From UBA10427 sp003500135 (GTDB taxonomy: Bacteria > Bacteroidota > Bacteroidia > Cytophagales > Cyclobacteriaceae): 45,577 nucleotides of DNA. A model generated the notes under the pieces. The model had not been told where the DNA came from, did no database searches, and worked only from the letters and a program-made list of their open reading frames with translations. The number at the start of each line of letters is the position of its first letter. Within the stretch, counting starts at the first letter, position 1. Location of the stretch: assembly GCA_963966275.1 (NCBI GenBank), contig CAWZYQ010000010.1, positions 1-45,577 of the forward strand. Reading direction: 5' to 3'. The position numbers were made by a program, and so were the translations under genes. Shown here piece by piece: positions 8,465 to 17,214 of this stretch.

Positions 8465-8507
8465 ATGTTTAGTAACCCGGGCAAGATGTAACCGGGTTAC
8501 TAAACAT
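8465..8507. repeat. perfect 16-bp inverted repeat overlapping the xerC start codon
   Basis: The left arm ATGTTTAGTAACCCGG (8465-8480) and right arm CCGGGTTACTAAACAT (8492-8507) are exact complements separated by 11 bases. The right arm ends on the first two bases of the xerC ATG (8506-8508). A second, smaller dyad GTAACC-G-GGTTAC (8488-8500) is nested in the right half, so two exclusive foldings are possible. There is no T-run on either side, so it does not look like a standard terminator. It could be a protein operator or a hairpin that hides the start codon. Confidence 0.9.
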
Positions 8508-9387
8508 GATTGAAAGCTTTTTTAAATATCTTACCTACGAAAAACGCTATAGCAAACACACTGTAGCGGCATACCAAAACGATTTATCGCAATTTCATTC
8601 TTTCCTGGACAAAGGGCATCCGGGCATAGACAGCGAGGAGATCAACCATTCCATATTAAGAGGATGGGTGGTCCAAATGATGGACGAAGGCCTTGATCCG
8701 AAATCGGTCAATCGCAAAATATCCAGCCTCAAGGCGTATTTTGGTTTTTTGCACAAACGCGGGTTTTTACCTGAAAACCCAAGCAAACGTCTCCAGCAAC
8801 TTAAAACCAAAAAAGATATACCACATTTTGTTAAAGAAGGCGAAATTAGAAAACTGCTTGATGAAGTAGAATTTGAAAACTCTTTTGAAGGAAAGAGAGA
8901 TAAGTTGCTGATTGAAATTTTTTATGGCACCGGTATGCGCCTGGCAGAAATGATCGGTTTAAAGGAAACTGATTTCAATTTCTATGATCAATCGCTTAAA
9001 GTGCTGGGAAAGAGAAACAAAGAGCGGATCATACCCGTTTCGAGACCATTGTGTCACCTGATCAAAGATTATTTAAATACGAAAAATGACCATTTTGGGG
9101 GCAACGCAGCGCCTGAAATTGTCGTAACTAATAATGGAGAGAAAGCCTACCCTATGTTAGTTTATAGGATCATAAAAAAATACCTCTATGAATACAGCTA
9201 TGTCGACAAAAAAAGCCCACACGTATTACGCCATACTTTTGCCACACATCTTTTGGATAAAGGGGCGGATATTAATGCTGTAAAAGAAATTCTTGGTCAT
9301 TCCAGTTTAGCAGCAACTCAGGTTTACACCCACAATTCGCTTGGCAAACTCAAAAAAGCGTTTGACCAGGCACACCCCAAAGCATAA
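8506..9387 (+). CDS. xerC: tyrosine recombinase XerC/XerD family
   Basis: A 293-residue site-specific recombinase of the usual Xer length. The N-terminal SAM-like core-binding domain begins MIESFFKYLTYEKRYSKHT. The catalytic set is complete: Arg145 (GTGMRLAEM), Lys169 (LGKRNKERIIP), His239 and Arg242 (PHVLRHTFATHLL), His265 (LGHSS) and the nucleophile Tyr274 (QVYTHNS). These enzymes resolve chromosome dimers at dif; whether this copy acts as XerC or XerD cannot be told. The start ATG is inside a long inverted repeat. Codon usage and neighbours (rpsU, hpf) look chromosomal rather than mobile. Confidence 0.9.
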   Translation: MIESFFKYLTYEKRYSKHTVAAYQNDLSQFHSFLDKGHPGIDSEEINHSILRGWVVQMMDEGLDPKSVNRKISSLKAYFGFLHKRGFLPENPSKRLQQLKTKKDIPHFVKEGEIRKLLDEVEFENSFEGKRDKLLIEIFYGTGMRLAEMIGLKETDFNFYDQSLKVLGKRNKERIIPVSRPLCHLIKDYLNTKNDHFGGNAAPEIVVTNNGEKAYPMLVYRIIKKYLYEYSYVDKKSPHVLRHTFATHLLDKGADINAVKEILGHSSLAATQVYTHNSLGKLKKAFDQAHPKA

Positions 9388-9414
9388 TATATTTTTAACC
9401 TAAAATGTTGTACT

Positions 9415-9717
9415 ATGAAGTTACAGATGCATTCTATTCGGTTTGATGCAGATCGAAAATTGACAGGATTTATTCAGAAGAAAGTTGATAAGTTAGAAAC
9501 TTTCTACGACCGTATTATAGATGGAGAAGTGTTTTTGCGTCTTGACAAGGATCAAAATAACAGGGAAAATAAAATAATAGAAATAAAACTGAACCTACCC
9601 AAATACCAACTATTTGCCAAAGAAAGGGCGAAATCATTTGAAGTGGCAACGGATGCTGCTGTTGAATCGCTCCGTAGACAACTCAAAAAGCGAAAGGATA
9701 AAGTTATGGAGCGCTGA
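9415..9717 (+). CDS. hpf: ribosome hibernation promoting factor, short form
   Basis: A 100-residue protein of the HPF/YfiA (RaiA) family: MKLQMHSIRFDADRKL, then the beta-alpha-beta-beta-beta-alpha pattern with KVDKLETFYDRI, EIKLNLP and a basic C-terminal helix (LRRQLKKRKDK). These proteins bind the 30S decoding region and inactivate ribosomes in slow growth. The length is that of the short form, with no C-terminal dimerisation domain. It lies 27 bases after xerC and is likely cotranscribed with it, and is followed by a strong terminator. Confidence 0.9.
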   Translation: MKLQMHSIRFDADRKLTGFIQKKVDKLETFYDRIIDGEVFLRLDKDQNNRENKIIEIKLNLPKYQLFAKERAKSFEVATDAAVESLRRQLKKRKDKVMER

Positions 9718-9750
9718 TATGAATTGTGGGTGTAAATCTTTAAATAGATA

Positions 9751-9776
9751 AAAAAGGGGCTTAATTGCCCCTTTTT
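9751..9776. terminator. bidirectional rho-independent terminator between hpf and metK
   Basis: A 10-bp perfect stem AAAAAGGGGC / GCCCCTTTTT with a 6-base loop provides a T-run on both strands. It serves the convergent hpf (plus) and metK (minus) genes. Confidence 0.9.
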
Positions 9777-9797
9777 ATATGGTGTACATTCTATTTT

Positions 9798-11096
9798 CTA
9801 TAAGTCAAATGCTTTTTTAACCTTATCAACATAATCAAGTTTTTCCCAGGTAAATAGCTCTACCTCAACTTCTTTGGATTCTGTACCGTTCCCATCAGGT
9901 CGATCGAACCTTTTTGTCACAACTTTGGTCTCTCTTCCCATGTGGCCATAGGCAGCGGTTTCGCCATAAATCGGATTTCTAAGCTTTAATCTTTTTTCGA
10001 TAATACCAGGCCTAAGATCAAATAACTCACTTAAGACTTTAGCTATTTCACCATCGCTTTTGTTTACGTGGCTACTGCCATAGGTATCTACGAAAACTCC
10101 CATTGGCTCCACTACTCCGATAGCATATGAAATCTGCACCAAGACCTGGTCCGCCACTCCCGCGGCTACTAAGTTTTTAGCGATATGTCTTGCGGCGTAT
10201 GCTGCTGAACGGTCAACCTTACTAGGATCTTTGCCGGAAAATGCTCCGCCGCCATGCGCCCCTTTCCCACCGTAAGTATCTACAATTATTTTTCTGCCTG
10301 TCAGACCGGTATCACCATGTGGCCCGCCAATTACAAACTTGCCCGTGGGGTTGATATGGAACTTTATGTCATCTGTAAACAGTTTCTGAAGGTTTTCGGG
10401 AAGCTGGGCTTTTACCCTTGGTATCAGGATTTTGATGATATCGTGCTTTATCTGCTCACACATTTCATCGTCAGCCCTTTGCCTGGCTGCTTCGGTATCT
10501 CCGGTGGGTTGTATAAACTCATCGTGTTGGGTTGAAACAACGATCGTGTCTATACGGGTGGGTACATTGTCATCCGAATACTCGATAGTCACCTGTGACT
10601 TGGCATCTGGCCTCAGATATTTGATCTCATTGTTTTCTCTGCGCAATTTAGCCAGTTCAATCAATAAGCGATGTGAAAGGTCCAGCGCAAGTGGCATGTA
10701 ATTTTCGGTTTCTTTGGTTGCAAAACCGAACATCATTCCCTGGTCACCGGCGCCTTGTGTTTCTTCCCCCCCCCGGTCAACACCTCTGTTTATATCAGCT
10801 GATTGTTCGTGGATGGCCGATAAAATTCCACAAGAATCGCCTTCAAACATATAGTCGCTGTCGGTGTAACCAATTTTGTTGATAACATTTCTGGCTATCT
10901 GTTGTACATCGAGGTAGGTGCTTGATTTAACTTCACCGGCCAAAATTACCTGTCCGGTTGTAACTAATGTTTCACAAGCCACTTTTGAATGTGGATCGAA
11001 AGCCAAAAAATGGTCAAGTAAGGCGTCGCTGATTTGATCAGCCACTTTGTCGGGATGTCCTTCTGATACGGATTCTGAGGTGAATAAATAAGGCAT
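9798..11096 (-). CDS. metK: S-adenosylmethionine synthase
   Basis: A 432-residue enzyme making S-adenosylmethionine from methionine and ATP. Seen: SVSEGHPDKVADQISDA with the ATP-binding histidine near residue 13, the GAGDQGMMFG loop near residue 115, and the phosphate-binding GGGAFSGKDPSKVDRSAAY near residue 280. It is slightly longer than the roughly 385-residue E. coli enzyme owing to insertions such as the one around 395-415. It is a single gene between its own promoter and the shared terminator. The leader is only about 35-40 nt, too short for a SAM riboswitch. Confidence 0.96.
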   Translation of the reverse strand: MPYLFTSESVSEGHPDKVADQISDALLDHFLAFDPHSKVACETLVTTGQVILAGEVKSSTYLDVQQIARNVINKIGYTDSDYMFEGDSCGILSAIHEQSADINRGVDRGGEETQGAGDQGMMFGFATKETENYMPLALDLSHRLLIELAKLRRENNEIKYLRPDAKSQVTIEYSDDNVPTRIDTIVVSTQHDEFIQPTGDTEAARQRADDEMCEQIKHDIIKILIPRVKAQLPENLQKLFTDDIKFHINPTGKFVIGGPHGDTGLTGRKIIVDTYGGKGAHGGGAFSGKDPSKVDRSAAYAARHIAKNLVAAGVADQVLVQISYAIGVVEPMGVFVDTYGSSHVNKSDGEIAKVLSELFDLRPGIIEKRLKLRNPIYGETAAYGHMGRETKVVTKRFDRPDGNGTESKEVEVELFTWEKLDYVDKVKKAFDL

Positions 11097-11134
11097 ATTT
11101 TGTATATAATTTTTAAATTCTTTTTTGAAAGCGG

Positions 11135-11142
11135 CAAATATA
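11135..11142 (-). promoter_or_regulatory. predicted metK promoter (-7 box)
   Basis: TATATTTG on the minus strand is an exact TAnnTTTG match 38 bases before the metK ATG. The -33 region is poor, with only a TTG at about 12 bp spacing. Confidence 0.4.
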
Positions 11143-11256
11143 ACTCAATAATGCCAATAAAAGAAAAAAATGAACACCTGAAATATTGTAAAAACACAAA
11201 ATATACCATAATAAATACAATTAATGGCCCGGGCCTGTCGGACTTTTTCATTTACA

Positions 11257-11287
11257 TTTGAAAGTACTGGGTTGGGTGTTATATTTG
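11257..11287 (+). promoter_or_regulatory. predicted enoyl-CoA hydratase promoter
   Basis: TTTG (11257-11260), 19 bp, TATATTTG (11280-11287) is one of the best Bacteroidota-type promoter matches in the window. It places the transcript start near 11294, which supports ATG 11311 over the in-frame start at 11224. Confidence 0.65.
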
Positions 11288-11310
11288 TTCCGAAACTGAT
11301 AGCACAGCAC

Positions 11311-12093
11311 ATGTCATTATTCAACAATATTTCCAAAAAGGTAGAGGAAGGCATTTTATACCTTACCATCAACCGCCCTGATAAACTCAATGCATTAAAC
11401 ATTGCAACATTAAAAGAGCTGAAAGAAGTAATGCAGCAAGCCTATGATGATGATGAGGTAAGGGGCATTTTGATCACCGGTGCAGGCCCAAAGGCCTTTG
11501 TGGCTGGCGCCGACATTTCAGAATTAAAAGACCTAAACGAAGTGAATGGCCGCAAGTTTTCGGAGGAAGGACAGGAAGTATTTGACCTGATTGAAAACAG
11601 CCACAAGCCCGTAATTGCCGTTGTAAATGGTTATGCGCTGGGAGGAGGGTGTGAAATAGCGATGGCATGCCATATGCGTGTGGCAAGCGTAAATGCAAGG
11701 TTCGGTCTGCCCGAAGTGAGCCTGGGCATAATTCCTGGTTATGGAGGCACCCAACGCCTAACGCAACTCGTTGGCAAAGGTCTTGCCTTCGAAATGATGA
11801 TGACTGGCGACATGATCGATGCTGAAAAAGCGCAACAAATAGGATTGGTAAACCATGTGGTGGAAGATCAGGAAAGCGCCATGCAAAAAGCAGAAGACAT
11901 TATGAAACGCATATTTGAGCGGGCGCCACTGGCAGTGGCTATGGTGGTCGATTGCGTCAATGCCGTATTTTCTGAAGAAAACGGATATCTTCTTGAAGCC
12001 AATAGTTTTGCCAATTGTTGCAAATCCAAAGATTTTGAAGAAGGGACATCCGCATTTTTGGAGAAGCGCAAACCCGATTTTCAGGGTGAATAA
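11311..12093 (+). CDS. enoyl-CoA hydratase/isomerase (crotonase) family
   Basis: A 260-residue crotonase-fold enzyme starting MSLFNNISKKVEEGILYLTINRPDKLNALN. Both catalytic glutamates of hydratases are in place: Glu115 (GGGCEIAMAC) and Glu135 (FGLPEVSLGIIPGYGGTQ). The CoA/oxyanion-hole segment FVAGADISEL is near residue 68. It is expected to hydrate 2-enoyl-CoA to 3-hydroxyacyl-CoA in beta-oxidation or a butyrate-type pathway; the chain-length preference is not visible. The open frame extends upstream to 11224, but that part contains the predicted promoter and is not family-like. The flippase gene begins 30 bases downstream, so cotranscription is possible although the functions are unrelated. 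Confidence 0.9.
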   Translation: MSLFNNISKKVEEGILYLTINRPDKLNALNIATLKELKEVMQQAYDDDEVRGILITGAGPKAFVAGADISELKDLNEVNGRKFSEEGQEVFDLIENSHKPVIAVVNGYALGGGCEIAMACHMRVASVNARFGLPEVSLGIIPGYGGTQRLTQLVGKGLAFEMMMTGDMIDAEKAQQIGLVNHVVEDQESAMQKAEDIMKRIFERAPLAVAMVVDCVNAVFSEENGYLLEANSFANCCKSKDFEEGTSAFLEKRKPDFQGE

Positions 12094-12123
12094 GTGAATG
12101 CCTTTCTCCATTTTAATCGATAA

Positions 12124-13638
12124 ATGAGTAAGCTCAGGAAATTAGCCAGCGACACCGTAATCTATGGCTTAAGTACGATTATTGGTCGTGCTATTAATTT
12201 TCTCCTCCTCCCCGTTTATACTGACACCGATGTACTTTCAAAAGTAGATAATGGTATTCTGTCCAATGTTTATGCCTGGGCAGGATTTTTATTAGTGGTG
12301 TATACTTATGGCATGGAAACCGCCTTTTTTCGTTTTTTGACGAAATACCCTGACAAAAAACAAGAAGTTTTCAAACAGGTGATGAGCCTTCTTTTGTTTT
12401 CGGGTTTGCTCTTTTCCTGCGTCCTGATATTTTTCGCCACCCCTATCACCATATGGCTTGAGTTACCCGGCGATGAGCATATTATATATATGTTCGCATG
12501 CATATTAGCTATCGATGCATTTGTGTCTATACCATTTGCTAAAATGCGATTTGAACAGCGTTCGAAGAAGTTTGCCCTATTGAAACTGGCCAACATTGTT
12601 TTGCTGGTCTCTCTGGTATGTTTTTTCCTGCTGTTTTTGCAGGGGATATATAAAGGCTGGATTTTACCCGAATTTGATATTCTTACAAATGCAATTTACA
12701 ATCCGGAATGGGGAGTTGAATACATATTTTTATCGAATCTGATCGCTAATTCGATGTATTTAGTGGTGCTTTTACCGGATTTGAGGAAAGTTACCATAAA
12801 GTTGGACTTCAGCCTAATCAAACAGTTGTTAATATACGGTTTACCAATCGGATTAATGCTACTGGCCAACGTGACCAATGATTTATTCAGCCGCGCCTTT
12901 TTCCCCAAGCTACTTCCCGACCATTTTTACAATGACCTTACCTCTAAAGAGGCTCTGGCAGTACTGGCTAATGCCTATAAAGTGGCCATGCTGATCACAT
13001 TGAGCGTTCAGGCCTTTCGATATGCTGCGGAGCCTTTCTTTTTCAAAGAAGCTAATGAAGCTGAGGGAAAGGCAACCTATGCTCGTGTTTTTTATGTGTT
13101 CGCAATAGCAGGAGCCTTTTCAATTCTGGCCATAAGCCTCAATGTTGACATATTGAAATACATATTACTAAGAGATGAAGTGTACTGGAGAGGCCTACCA
13201 CTAATACCAATACTGCTTACTGCCAATTTATTTTTAGGGCTTTATTACAATCTTTCCGTTTGGTTTAAAGTTACCGACAGGACCTATTTCGGGCCCATTT
13301 TAGTAGGCTTAACGGCCGTAATTACCATCATATCCAACGTGTTGTTAATTCCGGTTATGGGATATTTCGGCAGTGCATTAGCAGCCCTTATTGCTTACTT
13401 TACGCTTTGTGTTCTCACATATTTATTTGGCCAAAAGTATTATCCGGTCAATTATCCCGTAGTAAAATCATTGGTTTGGCTGCTGGTTGCCTTGATATTA
13501 ACAGCTGTTGGTTGGTTTTTGCCAATTGAATCCATTGTGATAAAACAATCGCTCAGGGAAGTACTGGTGTTGTTATATTTGGGCTTAGTGTACCTTTTCT
13601 TAATTAAAAAAGTTCATATCAAGCATAATAATGCGTAA
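12124..13638 (+). CDS. polysaccharide flippase (MOP/Wzx-like)
   Basis: A 504-residue integral membrane protein with about 12-14 hydrophobic segments. The N-terminus MSKLRKLASDTVIYGLSTIIGRAINFLLLPVYT is typical of the oligosaccharide/lipopolysaccharide flippase branch of the MOP exporter superfamily. Such proteins move lipid-linked glycans across the inner membrane. A sugar nucleotidyltransferase gene follows 35 bases later, supporting a role in surface-polysaccharide supply. The substrate is unknown. Lipid II flippases of the MurJ group are the alternative, but the sequence resembles the polysaccharide type. Confidence 0.87.
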   Translation: MSKLRKLASDTVIYGLSTIIGRAINFLLLPVYTDTDVLSKVDNGILSNVYAWAGFLLVVYTYGMETAFFRFLTKYPDKKQEVFKQVMSLLLFSGLLFSCVLIFFATPITIWLELPGDEHIIYMFACILAIDAFVSIPFAKMRFEQRSKKFALLKLANIVLLVSLVCFFLLFLQGIYKGWILPEFDILTNAIYNPEWGVEYIFLSNLIANSMYLVVLLPDLRKVTIKLDFSLIKQLLIYGLPIGLMLLANVTNDLFSRAFFPKLLPDHFYNDLTSKEALAVLANAYKVAMLITLSVQAFRYAAEPFFFKEANEAEGKATYARVFYVFAIAGAFSILAISLNVDILKYILLRDEVYWRGLPLIPILLTANLFLGLYYNLSVWFKVTDRTYFGPILVGLTAVITIISNVLLIPVMGYFGSALAALIAYFTLCVLTYLFGQKYYPVNYPVVKSLVWLLVALILTAVGWFLPIESIVIKQSLREVLVLLYLGLVYLFLIKKVHIKHNNA

Positions 13639-13673
13639 TTTCGTGTTTTTTTAAGCAAGTATACTAAAGAATT

Positions 13674-14687
13674 ATGAATATAGTTGTCCCAATGGCCGGA
13701 ATGGGCAAGAGACTTCGGCCTCATACATTAACTACTCCCAAACCTCTTATACCTATAGCAGGCAGGCCAATTGTACATTGGCTGGTACATGATATAGTAG
13801 AAGTGTGCGAAGAAAAAGTGGAAAACATAGGTTTTGTTATTGGGCCCAATTTTGGCAAGCAGGTTGAGGCACAACTATTAAACATCGCAAAAGAGCTGGG
13901 CGCACAGGGACACATTTTTTATCAGGAAGAAGCATTGGGTACGGCACATGCTATATATTGTGCAGAACCACTTCTCAACGATAAAGTAATAGTGGCATTT
14001 GCAGACACCCTGTTTAAAGCTCAATTTAAGCTAGATGCCGGCAAAGACGCTATCATTTGGGTGCAAAAAGTAGCAGACCCATCAGCTTTTGGAGTGGTAA
14101 AGCTCAATGAAGAGGATCAAATTGTTGATTTCGTTGAGAAACCAAAGGAATTTGTTTCCGACCTTGCCATCATAGGCATCTATTATTTTAAAAATGGAAA
14201 GGCGCTGAATCAGGAAATAAAAAACCTCATCGATCAGGATATAAAAGATAGTGGTGAGTACCAGTTAACCAGGGTTTTAAAAACTTTACAGCAAAAAGGC
14301 ACAGGCTTTTATCCCGGGCGAGTAGAGGAATGGCTTGATTGTGGAAATAAAATAGCTACTGTGGAAACCCACAGGATTTACCTTGAGTTCATCAAACACT
14401 TGCCACTGGAATCAAGTTCATCAAATAAGGACAATACAGTGATAATCCCACCCGTTTATATAGGAGAAAATGTGAACATAAAAAACTCTGTGGTGGGGCC
14501 TTACGTTTCGATCGGGGACAATACCGAGGTAAGTGAGTCCAGGATTCAAAATAGTATCATTCAAAAAGATAACATAATCAAAAACGCCAACCTTGCTAAC
14601 TCTATGCTGGGCAATTTCGTTACTTTTGAGGGCAGGGCCACCGATTTATCAGTAGGCGATTACAATACCATACTAAATGGAGGTTAA
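13674..14687 (+). CDS. sugar-phosphate nucleotidyltransferase with left-handed beta-helix tail
   Basis: A 337-residue protein. Residues 1-235 are a nucleotidyltransferase domain with the signature MAGMGKRLRPHTLTTPKPLIPI at the N-terminus, EEALGTAHAI near 83 and ADTLF near 104. The C-terminal 90 residues (VIIPPVYIGENVNIKNSVVGPYVSIGDNTEV) are hexapeptide-type beta-helix repeats. It should activate a sugar-1-phosphate with an NTP (glucose-1-phosphate thymidylyl- or uridylyltransferase-like) for glycan synthesis. The next gene starts only 3 bases after its stop and is preceded by GGAGG at the end of this frame, so the two are cotranscribed. Confidence 0.86.
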   Translation: MNIVVPMAGMGKRLRPHTLTTPKPLIPIAGRPIVHWLVHDIVEVCEEKVENIGFVIGPNFGKQVEAQLLNIAKELGAQGHIFYQEEALGTAHAIYCAEPLLNDKVIVAFADTLFKAQFKLDAGKDAIIWVQKVADPSAFGVVKLNEEDQIVDFVEKPKEFVSDLAIIGIYYFKNGKALNQEIKNLIDQDIKDSGEYQLTRVLKTLQQKGTGFYPGRVEEWLDCGNKIATVETHRIYLEFIKHLPLESSSSNKDNTVIIPPVYIGENVNIKNSVVGPYVSIGDNTEVSESRIQNSIIQKDNIIKNANLANSMLGNFVTFEGRATDLSVGDYNTILNGG

Positions 14688-14690
14688 GAG

Positions 14691-16451
14691 ATGAGGATTA
14701 ATTCGAGATATATATGCTATTTTCTGATGGCGACCGTCATCAGTTTTTCGCTGGTTTTTGAAGCCCATGGGCAAAAGAAGAAAAACAAGAAAAAAGGGAA
14801 AATCGAGGTAGAAACCCCTGATATAGAAGATTACCGGCTTGCAGAATACTTTTTAACTGAAGCTGAAAAATATTTCATTCTTGAAGATTATGCCAAAGCT
14901 TTTGTGTTATATCAAAAATCTCTTGAGTATGATCCGGATAATGCCTCGGCACATTATAAAATTTCCCAGATTTTTGTAGCAGGCAACGAACTGAACAAGG
15001 CGCTGGGATATGCCAAAAAAGCGCTCGAAATCAGTCCTGAAAACAAATATTTTTATCTTCAGCTTGCTGAAATATACACCAAGCAATCAAATTTTGAATC
15101 TGCATCCGACGTATATGAACAAATGCTGGCCAATACGGAAGATTCCGATGAATACATGTTCGAGCTGGCTGCATTATACATCTACCAGGACAGAATTGAA
15201 GATGCTTTGGCCATGTATGACAGAATTGAAGAAAGGTTTGGGCTTAACGAACAAGTAATTGCGCAAAAACAAAAGCTCTATATTCAACAAAGTGACCTTG
15301 AGAGCGCTATCGAGGAAGGTCAGAAGCTAATTGACACCTACCCTTATGAGCCTGATCATGTATTATCGCTCACTGAAATTTTACTCTCAAACGGCTTAGC
15401 CGAAAGAGCCGGAACAATAATTGAAGAATCGTTGAAATACAACCCGGGTGACGCAAGGCTTCAGTTTCAAATGTCTCGCGTATACCGAAAACTGGGCGAA
15501 CATGAAAAGGCCAACCAAATGTTAAAAGCGTCATTTGGCAGCCCTGATCTTGATTTAAATACGAAACTTCAAATAATTCTTACCTACATCAATAAGTTGC
15601 CCGATGAAGGCGAAGACATAAAAAATATTACTTTTCAGTTGGCCGATCAAATACTGGAAACGCACCCCAACGAACCGGACGCTCATGCGGTTTATGGAGA
15701 CATTTACATGCAGCTCGAAAAAGACTCCCTGGCGGCAAAGTATTACGTAAAAGCCATTGAACTGGGCTCTACTAATTACAATATTTTTCAAAACCTGATC
15801 CAGATAGAAGCCCGCAATGAACAATACAAAAAGATAATTGAACATGCCGAAATGGCCCTTGAATATTATCCCAATCAACCAGTTTTCTACTTCTATCTGG
15901 GAATGGCCTACCACGTAGAAAAACAATATGAAGATGCCATTGCTACACTGGAAAACGGTAAAATGCTTGCCAGCGACAACAAACAGCTTCAAACATACTT
16001 TAATGCACAGCTGGGAGATGCTTACAACGAAGTAGAAGCTTATGATAAGTCGGATGAATCTTATGAAGCAGCGCTGGCCGCCGACCCCAATAATGATCAT
16101 GTGCTCAACAACTATGCTTATTTCCTCTCATTGCGTAAAGAAAAGCTTGATATGGCAAAAAAAATGAGCGCCAAACTTGTGCAGGCACACCCGGAAAATG
16201 CAACCTATCTCGATACGCATGCCTGGGTGCTTTATCAAATGGGGGATTACCAAAATGCGAGAGTATACATTGAAAAAGCCATCGAAGTAGGCGAGGAACT
16301 AAGTGGTACTATTCTCGAACATTATGGCGACATCCTATTCAAGCTGGGTGAGGTTGATTCTGCCGTAAAACAATGGCAAAAAGCCAAAGGGCTTGACGAG
16401 ACGTCAGAACTAATTGATAGGAAAATAGCGGACAGAAAGTTATATGAGTAA
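14691..16451 (+). CDS. exported TPR-repeat protein
   Basis: A 586-residue protein with a signal peptide (hydrophobic residues 8-27, ending near AHG) followed by a very basic run (KKKNKKKGK). At least ten tetratricopeptide units then cover residues 50-580, for example AKAFVLYQKSLEYDPDNASAH, NKALGYAKKALEISPENKYF and AVKQWQKAKGLDETSEL. TPR proteins act as protein-interaction scaffolds; being exported and placed between surface-glycan and lipoprotein/murein genes, it probably works in the periplasm (inference). A GGAGG at 14679-14683 precedes the ATG. Its end overlaps the DUF4292 gene by 8 bases. Confidence 0.85.
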   Translation: MRINSRYICYFLMATVISFSLVFEAHGQKKKNKKKGKIEVETPDIEDYRLAEYFLTEAEKYFILEDYAKAFVLYQKSLEYDPDNASAHYKISQIFVAGNELNKALGYAKKALEISPENKYFYLQLAEIYTKQSNFESASDVYEQMLANTEDSDEYMFELAALYIYQDRIEDALAMYDRIEERFGLNEQVIAQKQKLYIQQSDLESAIEEGQKLIDTYPYEPDHVLSLTEILLSNGLAERAGTIIEESLKYNPGDARLQFQMSRVYRKLGEHEKANQMLKASFGSPDLDLNTKLQIILTYINKLPDEGEDIKNITFQLADQILETHPNEPDAHAVYGDIYMQLEKDSLAAKYYVKAIELGSTNYNIFQNLIQIEARNEQYKKIIEHAEMALEYYPNQPVFYFYLGMAYHVEKQYEDAIATLENGKMLASDNKQLQTYFNAQLGDAYNEVEAYDKSDESYEAALAADPNNDHVLNNYAYFLSLRKEKLDMAKKMSAKLVQAHPENATYLDTHAWVLYQMGDYQNARVYIEKAIEVGEELSGTILEHYGDILFKLGEVDSAVKQWQKAKGLDETSELIDRKIADRKLYE

Positions 16452-17214
16452 GAAATTTTTTGTACTGGGCTTTCTGGCAATTATTATAAGTTTTACTTCT
16501 TGCACCAAAAAAGCGACTACTCCCAAAAAAATCAGGAAAAGAGATACAAAAAGCCTGGTAGTAGAGCCCATTGATTTCCAGTATTTTTCCTCCCGGACCA
16601 AGATCAGGTATAAAGAGGGAAAAAGAAACATAAATGGAAATGCTAATATTCGCATTAAAAAAGATAGCCTCATCTGGATATCACTTTCCCCTTCTGTGGG
16701 CATAGAAGTCACTCGTGGTATTCTCACCAGGGATAGCATAATTGTCATCAATCGATTGGACAAGGTGTATTATAAAGCCAGCTATGCCGATCTAAGTCAT
16801 AACTTCAATTTCAACCTGGACTTCCATCTTCTTCAGTCTATCTTATTGGGCGATATGCCTTTTGAAAAGAATGAAGATGATTTAGTTAAAAAGGAAAGTG
16901 GATATTTAAGAATAAGACAAAACCGGGGTGAACTGGTAGTTGATAATTATGTAAAAGCCAATACCGGCAAAGTAGAAACTATACTTTTGAATGAAAGAAG
17001 TACCAAAAATGCTTTAACTTTGAAATATTCGGAGTTTGAGAAGCTGGAGCAATATTTGTTCCCCCTGTATTGTATGGTCAACCTGACGTACAACAAGAAT
17101 AATACGCCGCTGGTCACCAGCATAAGTATTGAACACAACAGGGCGGAATTGGAAGACAAGCCACTTCGCTTCCCATTTAATATACCGAGTAGATATGAAC
17201 GCAAGGATTTTTAG
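16444..17214 (+). CDS. DUF4292 family lipoprotein
   Basis: A 256-residue predicted lipoprotein: MSKKFFVLGFLAIIISFTSC ends in a lipobox with Cys20, followed by a lysine-rich linker. The rest is a beta-rich domain with NGNANIRIKKDSLIWISLSP near residue 65 and VEVTRGILTRDSI-like strands near 87. It was recognised as DUF4292, a Bacteroidota family. The order of strands and the hydrophobic IWISLSPSVGIE segment recall the LolA/LolB half-barrel fold that carries lipoproteins, but this is inference. It overlaps the TPR gene by 8 bases and the EnvC-like gene by 20, indicating a tightly coupled operon. Confidence 0.8.
   Translation: MSKKFFVLGFLAIIISFTSCTKKATTPKKIRKRDTKSLVVEPIDFQYFSSRTKIRYKEGKRNINGNANIRIKKDSLIWISLSPSVGIEVTRGILTRDSIIVINRLDKVYYKASYADLSHNFNFNLDFHLLQSILLGDMPFEKNEDDLVKKESGYLRIRQNRGELVVDNYVKANTGKVETILLNERSTKNALTLKYSEFEKLEQYLFPLYCMVNLTYNKNNTPLVTSISIEHNRAELEDKPLRFPFNIPSRYERKDF

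Noticed and set aside
8506..9387. xerC gene as sign of an integrated mobile element.
   Set aside because: Length, motifs and neighbours (rpsU, hpf) fit the chromosomal housekeeping recombinase; no cargo genes, direct repeats or tRNA target are seen.
11097..11140. Possible SAM riboswitch ahead of metK.
   Set aside because: The predicted leader is about 35-40 nt with no conserved SAM-riboswitch core.
11226..11235. GGCCCGGGCC palindrome upstream of the enoyl-CoA hydratase.
   Set aside because: A 10-base palindrome is expected by chance in this length of sequence, and it lies upstream of the -33 element with no partner site.
15555..16100. 181-codon minus-strand open frame with hydrophobic translation.
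   Set aside because: It is antisense to the TPR gene and shows no start signal or family pattern.
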